Assembly: GCF_016917355.1 (NCBI RefSeq)
Contig: NZ_CP070304.1
Span: 186,001-250,000, forward strand
From: Glaciimonas sp. PAMC28666
GTDB taxonomy: Bacteria; Pseudomonadota; Gammaproteobacteria; Burkholderiales; Burkholderiaceae_D
Direction: 5' to 3'
Length of the DNA stretch: 64,000 bases
The position numbers and the translations under genes are program-made. The notes beneath the pieces were generated by a model. It was given only the letters and a program-made list of their open reading frames with translations. It was not told the DNA's origin and did not search any database. Of this stretch, positions 1-7,475 are shown piece after piece (positions within the stretch are counted from its first letter, which is position 1; the number at the start of each line of letters is the position of its first letter).

Positions 1-505
1 CGCAGGCAAGCAAAGGAGGCACGCTATCTGTCGGGGTGCCGGGCGCGAACAAAGGACGCACCAGCGCTGGCGCAGAAAGCGTGGGCTCGACAACGATTTT
101 CCATACGTCATCAACGTGACGATATTGCGCCCAGTAAACTTCGCCCATGCGTGCGTCCAAAATGCTCAAGACATCGCTGATGCCAAAGGCTTCCCGACAA
201 GCCTGAGCCATTGCCGCCAAAGTAACGATCGGCAATACCGGCAAATTAGCGCCGAAAGCCAGACCCTGCACAATACCGCAAGCGGTACGTACGCCGGTAA
301 AAGATCCGGGACCAATACCGAATGCCAGAGCGTCACATTGCGCCAGACTGATCCCGGCTTCTGCCAGCAGACTTTGTACCATCGGCAAAATGGTTTGCGA
401 ATGGGTCTGAACCCCGGCGGATTCCCGGCTAAATACCTGACCGTCACGCAATAGCGCTGCAGAGGCAAGTTCGGTGGATGTTTCGATGGCTAGAATAATT
501 TGCAT
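1..505 (-). CDS. tsaB: tRNA N6-threonylcarbamoyladenosine biosynthesis protein TsaB (3' end outside window)
   Basis: TsaB is the non-catalytic partner of TsaD and TsaE, which make t6A37 on ANN-decoding tRNAs in the cytoplasm. Reading from the ATG at 505, the protein opens with the ASKHA-fold start MQIILAIETST. It carries the family motif GPGSFTGVR at residues 65-73 and DARMGEVY at 117-124. About 168 codons are present and the C-terminus runs off the window. A divergent spacer of about 170 bp separates it from the thioredoxin-like gene. Motifs are seen directly; function is from the family. Confidence 0.93.
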   Translation of the reverse strand, partial: MQIILAIETSTELASAALLRDGQVFSRESAGVQTHSQTILPMVQSLLAEAGISLAQCDALAFGIGPGSFTGVRTACGIVQGLAFGANLPVLPIVTLAAMAQACREAFGISDVLSILDARMGEVYWAQYRHVDDVWKIVVEPTLSAPALVRPLFAPGTPTDSVPPLLAC

Positions 506-677
506 AGCCACTATTTTACCGCGCCCGGCGCTTCAAGCGCAGTTTCAATCGATGGTTGTATGCGGCCGGACTAACAATTTTCCAGCTACTTAATCATGTT
601 GCCCCTAAGCTGGCCCGAGGCAGACTCAAAAATCGATTCTGAGACCACAAAAAATCTAGTCACGGTAAAATGCGAGC

Positions 678-1118
678 ATGCCCGTCTTGATAATTGATAA
701 TGAGAATCGCCCACAACTTGCTCAGATTTTAGCCGATGACGGCTGGGTGGTCGCTTGCCTTTGCGCTGCATGGTGTGGAAGTTGTCGGGAATATCAAACT
801 AACTTTACGGCGTTAGCGCATCGTCACCCCGGCGCCCGCTTTGTTTGGATCGATATCGAGGATCAGGCCGATCTGATGGATGACCTTGACGTGGACGACT
901 TTCCAACCTTGCTGATACAACGTGGTCAAGTTGTAACGTTTCTTGGACCAGTCGAACTCGACCTGCGATTAGCTGAACGCATCTTTTTGGCGCAACATAA
1001 AAAGTCGGCCGCCGAGCTGGCTGCAGACGCGCACAGTACTGCTGAACGCCGTCATTGGCAGAACAATGGCAATCTGGTATTACGACTGCAAAACGCTGCC
1101 GCGAAAAAAACTCACTGA
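678..1118 (+). CDS. thioredoxin-fold protein with CGSC active site
   Basis: A 146-residue protein with a thioredoxin-like N-terminal half. The redox motif W-C-G-S-C lies at residues 32-36 and the expected cis-proline is in DDFPTLLI (Pro76). Residues 110-146 are charged and look like an extension. No signal peptide is visible, so it probably acts in the cytoplasm as a disulfide reductase. CGSC differs from the CGPC of housekeeping thioredoxin, so substrate and redox potential are unknown. The ribosome binding site is weak. It stands alone between tsaB and a convergent LysR gene. Confidence 0.8.
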   Translation: MPVLIIDNENRPQLAQILADDGWVVACLCAAWCGSCREYQTNFTALAHRHPGARFVWIDIEDQADLMDDLDVDDFPTLLIQRGQVVTFLGPVELDLRLAERIFLAQHKKSAAELAADAHSTAERRHWQNNGNLVLRLQNAAAKKTH

Positions 1119-1253
1119 TTAAAAACCACTGATCAACATATTCGGGTATCGCCCTCACGTGACATCAGGTATAACGCAACGATCTATAGCAGTCTGTGCA
1201 AAAAAATGTGGGCCGTCGGAGGCGCCAAGATATCGCGCCGCAAGCGTTCCGCC

Positions 1254-1288
1254 CTCACACCTCACACCTCACACCTCACACCTCACGC
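1254..1288. repeat. 7-bp tandem repeat (CTCACAC), five copies
   Basis: Five head-to-tail copies of ctcacac, the last with one change, lie between the convergent thioredoxin-like and LysR genes, just 14 bp beyond the LysR stop codon. It is a simple-sequence tract prone to slippage. No role is evident. Confidence 0.9.
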
Positions 1289-1301
1289 TAATGATAAGGT
1301 T

Positions 1302-2216
1302 TCAAGCCGCGAGCCATGGATCACGATCGGGATAGGGAAACTCGGTCATCATAAAATCGACGAAACTGCGGACCTTAGCAGATAGTAGACGCCTGCTGGG
1401 GTAAACTAATTGCACCGATATCTTGTTAATGTGATGGTCGGCCAGAACCCGTTCCAACTTCCCTGTCCCCAAATCGTCACCGAGCGAATAAGAACTGCGC
1501 ATCGCTATTCCCATTCCAGCAAGAGCACAATGGCGCAACAAATCAGCATTATTCGACATCACCTTGCTGGTGATGGGGATCGTCGAGACGCCGTCACCAG
1601 ACTGAAAACTCCAGTGATGACGAAGGTGTTCTAACGAAAAATTCAGGCACGCATGCTGTTGAAGATCTTCCGGCAGAAGCGGCCGTCCATGTTTCCGCAA
1701 GTAATCCGGCGATGCACATAGCAAAACCTCGGCGATACCCAATTGACGCGCCACCATGCTGATATCGAACTTCTGAAACACCGTAAAAATACCGACATCA
1801 AAACCCTCTTCCACCAAATCGACGGTGCGGTCAGACATCGTCACATCTAATGTGACTTCGGGGTATTGCAAAGAGTATTTTGGCAGCAAACGCGCCAATT
1901 GCATTTGCCCGAAACTAATTTGAGAGTAAATATTCAGGATTCCGGCAGGCTTTTTAGACACCGCTGAAGCAGCCGCATCGGCCTCGTCAATTTCAATGAG
2001 AATACTACGCACCCGCTCTAAATACCCCTGCCCGGTTTCGGTCAGCGACATTCTGCGTGTTGATCGATTCAATAGTCGCGTGCCAAGATGGTTTTCCAGA
2101 TCAGCCACGTGACGGGTAACCACAGCGTTAGACAAATTAAGCACCTTCGCCGCCCCCACGAAACTACCCTGCTCCACCACTTTTGAAAATACCCGCATTG
2201 ACTGTAGGCGATCCAT
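1302..2216 (-). CDS. LysR-family transcriptional regulator
   Basis: A 304-residue LysR regulator. Residues 1-60 form the winged helix-turn-helix (MDRLQSMRVFSKVVEQGSF start, with AAKVLNLSNAVVTRHVADLE as recognition region), followed by a substrate-binding domain of about 210 residues. The sequence is of the CrgA/AaeR-like subgroup common in Burkholderiales (RLLNRSTRRMSLTETG). An AAGGAT ribosome binding site precedes the ATG at 2216. No divergent enzyme gene is adjacent (the next gene upstream is a small membrane protein on the same strand), so its target and ligand are unknown. Confidence 0.9.
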   Translation of the reverse strand: MDRLQSMRVFSKVVEQGSFVGAAKVLNLSNAVVTRHVADLENHLGTRLLNRSTRRMSLTETGQGYLERVRSILIEIDEADAAASAVSKKPAGILNIYSQISFGQMQLARLLPKYSLQYPEVTLDVTMSDRTVDLVEEGFDVGIFTVFQKFDISMVARQLGIAEVLLCASPDYLRKHGRPLLPEDLQQHACLNFSLEHLRHHWSFQSGDGVSTIPITSKVMSNNADLLRHCALAGMGIAMRSSYSLGDDLGTGKLERVLADHHINKISVQLVYPSRRLLSAKVRSFVDFMMTEFPYPDRDPWLAA

Positions 2217-2478
2217 ATTATCCTTTTGAGGTCAATTACACGTATCTTTGCACTGATGTGCTCACGTTCAACACGCATGTTACCAATTATGGCAGCAACC
2301 GATCGTCAAAAACTCTTATCAGATTCAAATCAATCATCAAATGCTGATGCTGAACCCCACATGCCAAACGTCCTGATCAACGCTGGAGATTTTGACGGCC
2401 ATGTCGGCGGTGAAGCTCTGAGCAGCATCTTCCGAAAGTTCAGCATCCAGGGTTGAAAGTCGCCGATGCCTAAGCACG

Positions 2479-2817
2479 TTAATGGCGCAGCAATACGCTG
2501 ACCGACAACCCAAGCGCGATCACACTTAGTCCCAGCGCAATCGCAGCTATCCAGCATGCGCGCCGCACTTTTTCCTGGGAAGCCGAGAAAGTTTGTTCGA
2601 GCGCTGATACGGCCGTTTGCAATTGCTCTGCAAGCGCCTTCGCAGTTTGAACATTTTGCAAAGAGGCATTTTGGAGCTCTGCCACCTGCTGCTGCAAAAT
2701 CTCTATCTGGCTTCCTTCGCTCACCCCTTTGCGCTTGGTGAAAGCTGGCTTAGCGGCGCTAATAATATCGCCAAGGTAAGGAAGGATAGCCTTTGCTACC
2801 GGTAGCCATGTCGCCAT
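2479..2817 (-). CDS. small coiled-coil membrane protein, unknown function
   Basis: A 112-residue protein I do not recognise. Residues 1-30 are moderately hydrophobic (PVAKAILPYLGDIISAAKPAF). Residues 38-80 have a glutamine-rich heptad pattern typical of a coiled coil. Residues 86-108 form one strong transmembrane helix close to the C-terminus. A GGGAGAA ribosome binding site lies upstream of the ATG at 2817, supporting a real gene. It follows the ybbA-like ATPase on the same strand after 187 bp but does not resemble a transporter permease. A tail-anchored topology is an inference. Confidence 0.7.
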   Translation of the reverse strand: MATWLPVAKAILPYLGDIISAAKPAFTKRKGVSEGSQIEILQQQVAELQNASLQNVQTAKALAEQLQTAVSALEQTFSASQEKVRRACWIAAIALGLSVIALGLSVSVLLRH

Positions 2818-3004
2818 AGTGTTCTCCCTGTGTATTAATGGAAATTACGCAAAGCCGTCAAGCCTGCTTGATTGTTTGATTGTTTGCTCTAGCTGGTGCC
2901 CAGGCGTCCTTTTACGCGTGATGTCGTTGTCGGCAAGGTTGATCAACCTTCCACTGAAACGCTATGCACAGCTGCTGACTGATGATGACGATGCAGTTCT
3001 GACG

Positions 3005-3763
3005 CTAAAAAATATGTGCATCGCTCGGTGTCGCGTCACCATGATGCAGCAAGCGCCCTGCTGCGATCGTGATCGTTTGCCGGCACTGAACCGCTATGGA
3101 GGTGTCATGCGTGACCAGTACCAAGGTCGAACCGCGCTCCTGGTTGAGATCGAACATCAATTGAATCACGGCATCGCCGGTAGCGGCATCCAGGCTGCCG
3201 GTAGGTTCATCGGCGAATAAAAGCGGCGGTTCTGTGACAAACGCGCGCGCCAGCGCGACCCGTTGCTGCTCGCCACCCGACAAATATTTTGGATAGTGAC
3301 GTAAGCGACTGGACAAGCCAACCCGGCCCAGCATTACTTCAGCCTTTTCTTTCGCATCGGGATCGCCATGCAGCTCTAACGGCAGCATCACATTTTCCAA
3401 AGCATTTAAATGGCTCAACAACTGAAAGGACTGAAACACAAAGCCAAGTTTTTCCTTCCGTACGCCAGCCCGTCCATCCTCATCCAGCGCAAAGATATCG
3501 ACGCCATCAATGACGACTGTCCCGCTCGACGGCGTATCCAGACCGGCCAATAATCCTAACAAAGTCGATTTCCCCGATCCTGAAGCGCCGACAATTGCCA
3601 GCGTAGTCCCGGCCTGAACGGTAAAATTGATATCATTGAGAATGACGAGTTCCCCGCTGGCATCAGCAACCCGCTTGGTCAGGTTTCGCGCAACGATCGA
3701 AAAATCGAAGCCGGACGTGGTAGCTTGTAACTGAGAAGAATTAATCGAAGAGGATAGTGGCAT
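3005..3763 (-). CDS. ybbA: ABC transporter ATP-binding protein, YbbA-like
   Basis: A 252-residue ABC ATPase of the LolD/MacB/YbbA group. Walker [10 protein letters not shown] is at residues 59-67, the signature [14 protein letters not shown] begins at 161, and Walker B LLFADEPT is at 181-188. The ATG at 3763 was chosen because upstream in-frame codons would run through tesA. It is divergent from tesA, the same arrangement as E. coli ybbA/tesA. The FtsX-type permease YbbP that normally follows is not present downstream, so its membrane partner must be encoded elsewhere. Substrate unknown. Confidence 0.88.
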   Translation of the reverse strand: MPLSSSINSSQLQATTSGFDFSIVARNLTKRVADASGELVILNDINFTVQAGTTLAIVGASGSGKSTLLGLLAGLDTPSSGTVVIDGVDIFALDEDGRAGVRKEKLGFVFQSFQLLSHLNALENVMLPLELHGDPDAKEKAEVMLGRVGLSSRLRHYPKYLSGGEQQRVALARAFVTEPPLLFADEPTGSLDAATGDAVIQLMFDLNQERGSTLVLVTHDTSIAVQCRQTITIAAGRLLHHGDATPSDAHIF

Positions 3764-3962
3764 GCGGATTATCAGTCGGAGTTTTGAAAAAATTATTCGG
3801 AATTGGCTAGCCCCAGCGTCATCGGGGCCAAACGTCACGCCACCTGACGGTTGCACCGGCGTTGAGCGTTTAAACGCTGCCAATATCGCATTATGGCCGA
3901 AAGCACGGAGATATCGGCACCAACAACCAACAGCAACGCACCGGTCATTGGCACATAAGGCA

Positions 3963-4631
3963 ATGCGACGCGGCACCCTAATGCTCGTTATATCAGGCGT
4001 GATAACCACGATAACCACCTGCGCAGGACTTGATGCCTCAGCGGCAACAAGCGCCCATTCTGCATCAAAATCGATTCTAGTGCTCGGTGACAGTCTATCA
4101 GCTGAATATGGTCTGGCCCGCGGCAGTGGTTGGGTAGCACTGCTACAAAAACGGCTTCAGGAACAAAATATTCCGATTAACGTCATCAACGCCAGCATCA
4201 GCGGTGAAACCACGAGCGGTGGCAACGTCCGCCTACCCACATTGCTGAAGGATCGCCCTAATATCGTTATCATCGAGCTAGGAGCGAATGATGCTTTGCG
4301 CGGCCTTCAACTGAAAGCGACGGAATCAAATCTGCAATCCATGATATTAGCCGCGCAAAAAGCGAATGCCAAAGTACTGCTGGTCGGCATGCGAATCCCA
4401 CCGAACTACGGCCCGGACTATACCGAGAAATTTTTTGGACTATATTCAACCGTAGCCGGGCAAACCAAAGTGCCTTTGGTCCCATTCCTGCTGGAAGGCG
4501 TTGCAGATAAGCCGGAATGGTTCCAGGCGGATCGCATGCATCCCATAGCGGAAGCGCATCCGACCATATTAAATAACATCTGGCCTAAATTACAGTCCTT
4601 AATCAAAAGCACGGTAACCAAGGCTAAATAA
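3963..4631 (+). CDS. tesA: periplasmic GDSL arylesterase / lysophospholipase TesA
   Basis: An SGNH hydrolase acting on acyl thioesters, aryl esters and lysophospholipids in the periplasm. From the ATG at 3963 (AAGG six bases upstream) it has 222 residues with an N-terminal signal peptide (about residues 1-27). Block I is GDSLS with Ser44, block II Gly81, block III GAND with Asn109, and block V D190-x-x-H193. All four SGNH blocks are therefore intact. A longer in-frame start at 3762 exists, but it would overlap the start of the divergent ybbA and hide the signal peptide. Confidence 0.93.
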   Translation: MRRGTLMLVISGVITTITTCAGLDASAATSAHSASKSILVLGDSLSAEYGLARGSGWVALLQKRLQEQNIPINVINASISGETTSGGNVRLPTLLKDRPNIVIIELGANDALRGLQLKATESNLQSMILAAQKANAKVLLVGMRIPPNYGPDYTEKFFGLYSTVAGQTKVPLVPFLLEGVADKPEWFQADRMHPIAEAHPTILNNIWPKLQSLIKSTVTKAK

Positions 4632-4713
4632 CCTTACGATCAACCTTGCTTGCGTCTTAGTTCGAAAATGATGAACTGGCAGCGGCTTCAATGCAGGGAG
4701 AACAAAAGCATAA

Positions 4714-4741
4714 AAAAAAGCCACTCAAAAGTGGCTTTTCC
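4714..4741 (-). terminator. rho-independent terminator of ppiD
   Basis: A perfect 10-bp stem (4716-4725 with 4730-4739) with a 4-nt loop. On the minus strand it is followed by a run of eight T, so it terminates ppiD. On the plus strand it could also stop tesA transcripts. Confidence 0.88.
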
Positions 4742-4769
4742 TAAAATACTTCGTGTGATGAACTCTGAT

Positions 4770-6704
4770 TTACTTTGACGCCAAATTAGCATCGCCTGGG
4801 GCCGCGGCCACAATCGGCTTTAGTATCTTGGCCTTCGCTTTTTTCTTCAGCACATCCACATAAGCACTCATCTCCTGCTGCGCCAAGGCGGATGAAATCT
4901 GTTGCTGCTCGGATTGTCGACGAGCCTGATCTATCGTAGCTGGTTGCGCCACTTTACCGATACGATAAATTGCATAACCTTGATCAGGTAATGAAACACC
5001 AACAAAAGCAGGCAGTTTGGTCACATCCGCTTTCATCACCGCCTCAAATACATTCGGAGCCACACCTTGATGATTCGCGCGTGAGATTGTTTTAACCGGG
5101 GCAAATACAGTCATATCGTCTTTAGCCTTTAGTGCGGCAAACTTGGCTAAGCCAGCTTTTTCAGCAAGTGCGAACTCAGCTGATTGCATGACCTTGGCGC
5201 GGACCAATTCCTTGACGTCATCAAATGGCTGTTTCGTCACAGGCTTGTAACTAATCACATGCCCTGATATTAACGTGCTTGGCGCCACTTCAATTGCTGC
5301 GGTATTACGCTTGTTTTTTATTGAGCCGTCAGCAAACAAGGCTGTCAGAAATTTTTCGTTGTTATACACAGCCGTCGGTGGAAGCGCCGGATTTGGGCGA
5401 CGCCCAAGGTTCGACGCCGTCTGCACAGAAAGTTTTAGCTTATCGGCAGCGGGCTGCAGGCTATTTGCCTGTTCGTAGACCGTATCGTTAAAGATATCTG
5501 CCATTTCCGCAAACTTCCTGGTTGCCAACTGTTTTTTAATCTCCGCTGATATCTCATCCCTGACCTGCGCCAGCGGCTTCACTTCCGCTGGTTTAATGCC
5601 GGTAAGCTGAATGATATGGTAGCCAAAATCTGACTCAACAACATCACTGATCTCACCCGTCTTGAGTTTTAACGCAGCGTCTGAAAATGGCTTCACCATC
5701 ATGCCGTCACCGAAATAACCCAGATCGCCGCCATGCTCTGCGGAAGCAGTGTCTTGTGAATTCTCTTTTGCTAATTTAGCGAATTCTGCAGGGTCTTTAC
5801 GCAATTGCACCAGCAAGCCTTCAGCCTTCGTTTTTGCGGCTGCTTTATTCGCGGCCGTATCATCTTTTTTAGTCGTAATCAAAATATGACTGGCGCGACG
5901 TTGCTCTGGCGTCGAATAGCGCGTCACATTTTGGTCATAATACGATTTGATATCAGCGTCACTCACGGTCACCTGCGCTTCGACTGCAGCACTATCGAGG
6001 ACGATGTATTCCGCCTTGACCTGCTCTGGAATTTCAAATTGCTGACCGTTCTTGTCGTAATAGGCCTTTAGCATCTCGTCAGTGACTTTCACCTGAGAAG
6101 CGTAATCAGCAGTTTTGAACAATAACTCCTGCGTATCCCGTTCCTGATCGCTGATATTGGAGAACCGTAGTGCCAGCGACTTAGGAGCGAATGCAGTGGA
6201 CTGGATAGCACCTGCCAGCTGCTGCAATGCCAGATCCTGACGCAACCCGGCTTCATACATTTTTGGTACAGTGCCTTGGGCTGCCAGCAGCGAGCGATAT
6301 TTTTCGTTGTCAAACTTACCGTCGGTGCCGTGTAACTCTGGAATACCAAGCAGTGTTTGTTGCAACGTCAGGTCCGAAACCATCAAGTGCTCACGGTTGA
6401 CTGCAGCCATCTGAGCACGCTGTGCGATCAGGTTATCCAGAACACCTTGTTTGGCTTCTGGCGTGTCGAACATCTTGGCATCAAACTGCGCGCCAAACAT
6501 CTGTCGCATGCGGTCCATTTGCTGCCGTTGCGCCGCATCCAGTTCTTGCTGGGTTATCGTTTGACCAGCGACTTTTGCTACGGCATTGGCACTATCACCA
6601 AAGCTCGTGTAGCTCTGCAGACCGACAAGTGCAAAGGAAGGGATAATCAACAGCAGAAGCAGGAACTGCATCAGGCGTTGATGGGAGCGAATAAACTCAA
6701 ACAT
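4770..6704 (-). CDS. ppiD: peptidyl-prolyl isomerase / periplasmic chaperone PpiD
   Basis: A SurA-type folding factor anchored in the inner membrane and facing the periplasm, where it helps newly exported outer membrane proteins. The 644-residue protein has one N-terminal transmembrane helix (about residues 13-30), a SurA_N-like segment, and a parvulin rotamase domain at about 265-365 (RRASHILI, GGDLGYFG, FGYHIIQL). Family length is about 620-650. It is the last gene of the canonical lon-hupB-ppiD neighbourhood, here separated from lon by a hupB remnant and two tRNA genes. Confidence 0.95.
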   Translation of the reverse strand: MFEFIRSHQRLMQFLLLLLIIPSFALVGLQSYTSFGDSANAVAKVAGQTITQQELDAAQRQQMDRMRQMFGAQFDAKMFDTPEAKQGVLDNLIAQRAQMAAVNREHLMVSDLTLQQTLLGIPELHGTDGKFDNEKYRSLLAAQGTVPKMYEAGLRQDLALQQLAGAIQSTAFAPKSLALRFSNISDQERDTQELLFKTADYASQVKVTDEMLKAYYDKNGQQFEIPEQVKAEYIVLDSAAVEAQVTVSDADIKSYYDQNVTRYSTPEQRRASHILITTKKDDTAANKAAAKTKAEGLLVQLRKDPAEFAKLAKENSQDTASAEHGGDLGYFGDGMMVKPFSDAALKLKTGEISDVVESDFGYHIIQLTGIKPAEVKPLAQVRDEISAEIKKQLATRKFAEMADIFNDTVYEQANSLQPAADKLKLSVQTASNLGRRPNPALPPTAVYNNEKFLTALFADGSIKNKRNTAAIEVAPSTLISGHVISYKPVTKQPFDDVKELVRAKVMQSAEFALAEKAGLAKFAALKAKDDMTVFAPVKTISRANHQGVAPNVFEAVMKADVTKLPAFVGVSLPDQGYAIYRIGKVAQPATIDQARRQSEQQQISSALAQQEMSAYVDVLKKKAKAKILKPIVAAAPGDANLASK

Positions 6705-6750
6705 AGTCAGCCAATCAAAGACAAGTTGCTAAAATGACTAGCAGATACGA

Positions 6751-6778
6751 AAAAAGGCGAACTTTCGTTCGCCTTTTC
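6751..6778 (-). terminator. terminator of the tRNA-Val/tRNA-Asp unit
   Basis: An 11-bp stem (6752-6762 with 6767-6777) and TTTC loop immediately downstream of tRNA-Asp on the minus strand, ending in a T run. It separates the tRNA transcript from ppiD. Confidence 0.85.
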
Positions 6779-6783
6779 AATTC

Positions 6784-6860
6784 TGGCGGAGTGGACGGGA
6801 CTCGAACCCGCGACCCCCGGCGTGACAGGCCGGTATTCTAACCAGCTGAACTACCACTCC
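6784..6860 (-). tRNA. tRNA-Asp (anticodon GTC)
   Basis: A 77-nt cloverleaf on the minus strand. The acceptor GGAGTGG pairs with CCACTCC, the anticodon loop is CTGTCAC, the T arm is GGGTTCGAGTCCC, and CCA is encoded. It lies 68 bp after tRNA-Val in one probable transcript. Confidence 0.97.
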
Positions 6861-6928
6861 TAAAACTACCTGTTGAAAAATTCAAAAAACTTTTCAAAGT
6901 TGAATACAACTATTTTTGCCTGACTAAA

Positions 6929-7004
6929 TGGTGGGTGCTGAGAGGCTCGAACTCCCGACCTACGCCTTGTAAGGGCGCCGCTCTACCAACTGAGCTAAGC
7001 ACCC
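6929..7004 (-). tRNA. tRNA-Val (anticodon TAC)
   Basis: A 76-nt cloverleaf on the minus strand. The acceptor GGGTGCT pairs with AGCACCC, the anticodon loop is CTTACAA, the T arm is standard, and CCA is encoded. First gene of the tRNA-Val/tRNA-Asp pair. Confidence 0.97.
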
Positions 7005-7089
7005 GACGCTTCATATTCAAACCAAATGTGATTTAAAACTGAGGGCTAAGCTAGTCAAACATTTGACGTATGTCACCACGCCAAGAACG

Positions 7090-7242
7090 TTAGTTTACAG
7101 TATCTTTCGGTGCTTTGCCAAGTTTAAATTTAGGAACTTGCGCAATCCCGATCTCAATCACCCCTCCCGTACTTGAGTTGCGCCCACGACGGACTGCACG
7201 TTTCCCCAATGAGAAAATTCCAAATCCCATAATGTGACGGTA
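7090..7242 (-). pseudogene. hupB: decayed hupB (DNA-binding protein HU-beta) remnant
   Basis: The minus strand from 7227 to the TAA at 7090-7092 encodes 45 codons matching the C-terminal half of HU: GFGIF, then KRAVRRGRN, then VPKFKLGKA near the end. Just upstream the expected V-T-L residues appear in a different frame (TVTL at about 7231-7242), showing a frameshift. No N-terminal half, start codon or ribosome binding site is recognisable. The DNA-intercalating proline of the HU arm (RNP motif) is replaced by serine. It sits exactly where hupB lies in other proteobacteria, between lon and ppiD. It should not make a functional HU; a second HU gene elsewhere is expected. Confidence 0.85.
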
Positions 7243-7342
7243 TTTAACCATCCGGCCTTCTGCGTTTCAAGCAGCTTGCCCGGCGCGCATTCTGAGGTAG
7301 CAAAATTCACACTTAACACAGCAGGGTAAGGAATTTTTGGTA

Positions 7343-7373
7343 AAAGAAAAGCGCTCTGGTGAGCGCTTTTCTT
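7343..7373 (-). terminator. terminator of lon
   Basis: A 12-bp stem (7345-7356 with 7361-7372) with a 4-nt loop about 100 bp past the lon stop codon. The minus strand continues into a T-rich stretch. Confidence 0.83.
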
Positions 7374-7475
7374 AGTTTCAATACCGAAAAGACCAACTGC
7401 AAAACATCCTGACATTGAGAATAAACAATGATCCGCTATCGTTGCCTCAGTCTGAACTGGTCGATTAACACCAGA

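Noticed and set aside
7158-7415. 85-codon minus-strand frame over the lon terminator and hupB remnant
   Set aside because: It runs through a terminator hairpin and is out of frame with the HU-like codons; not a gene.
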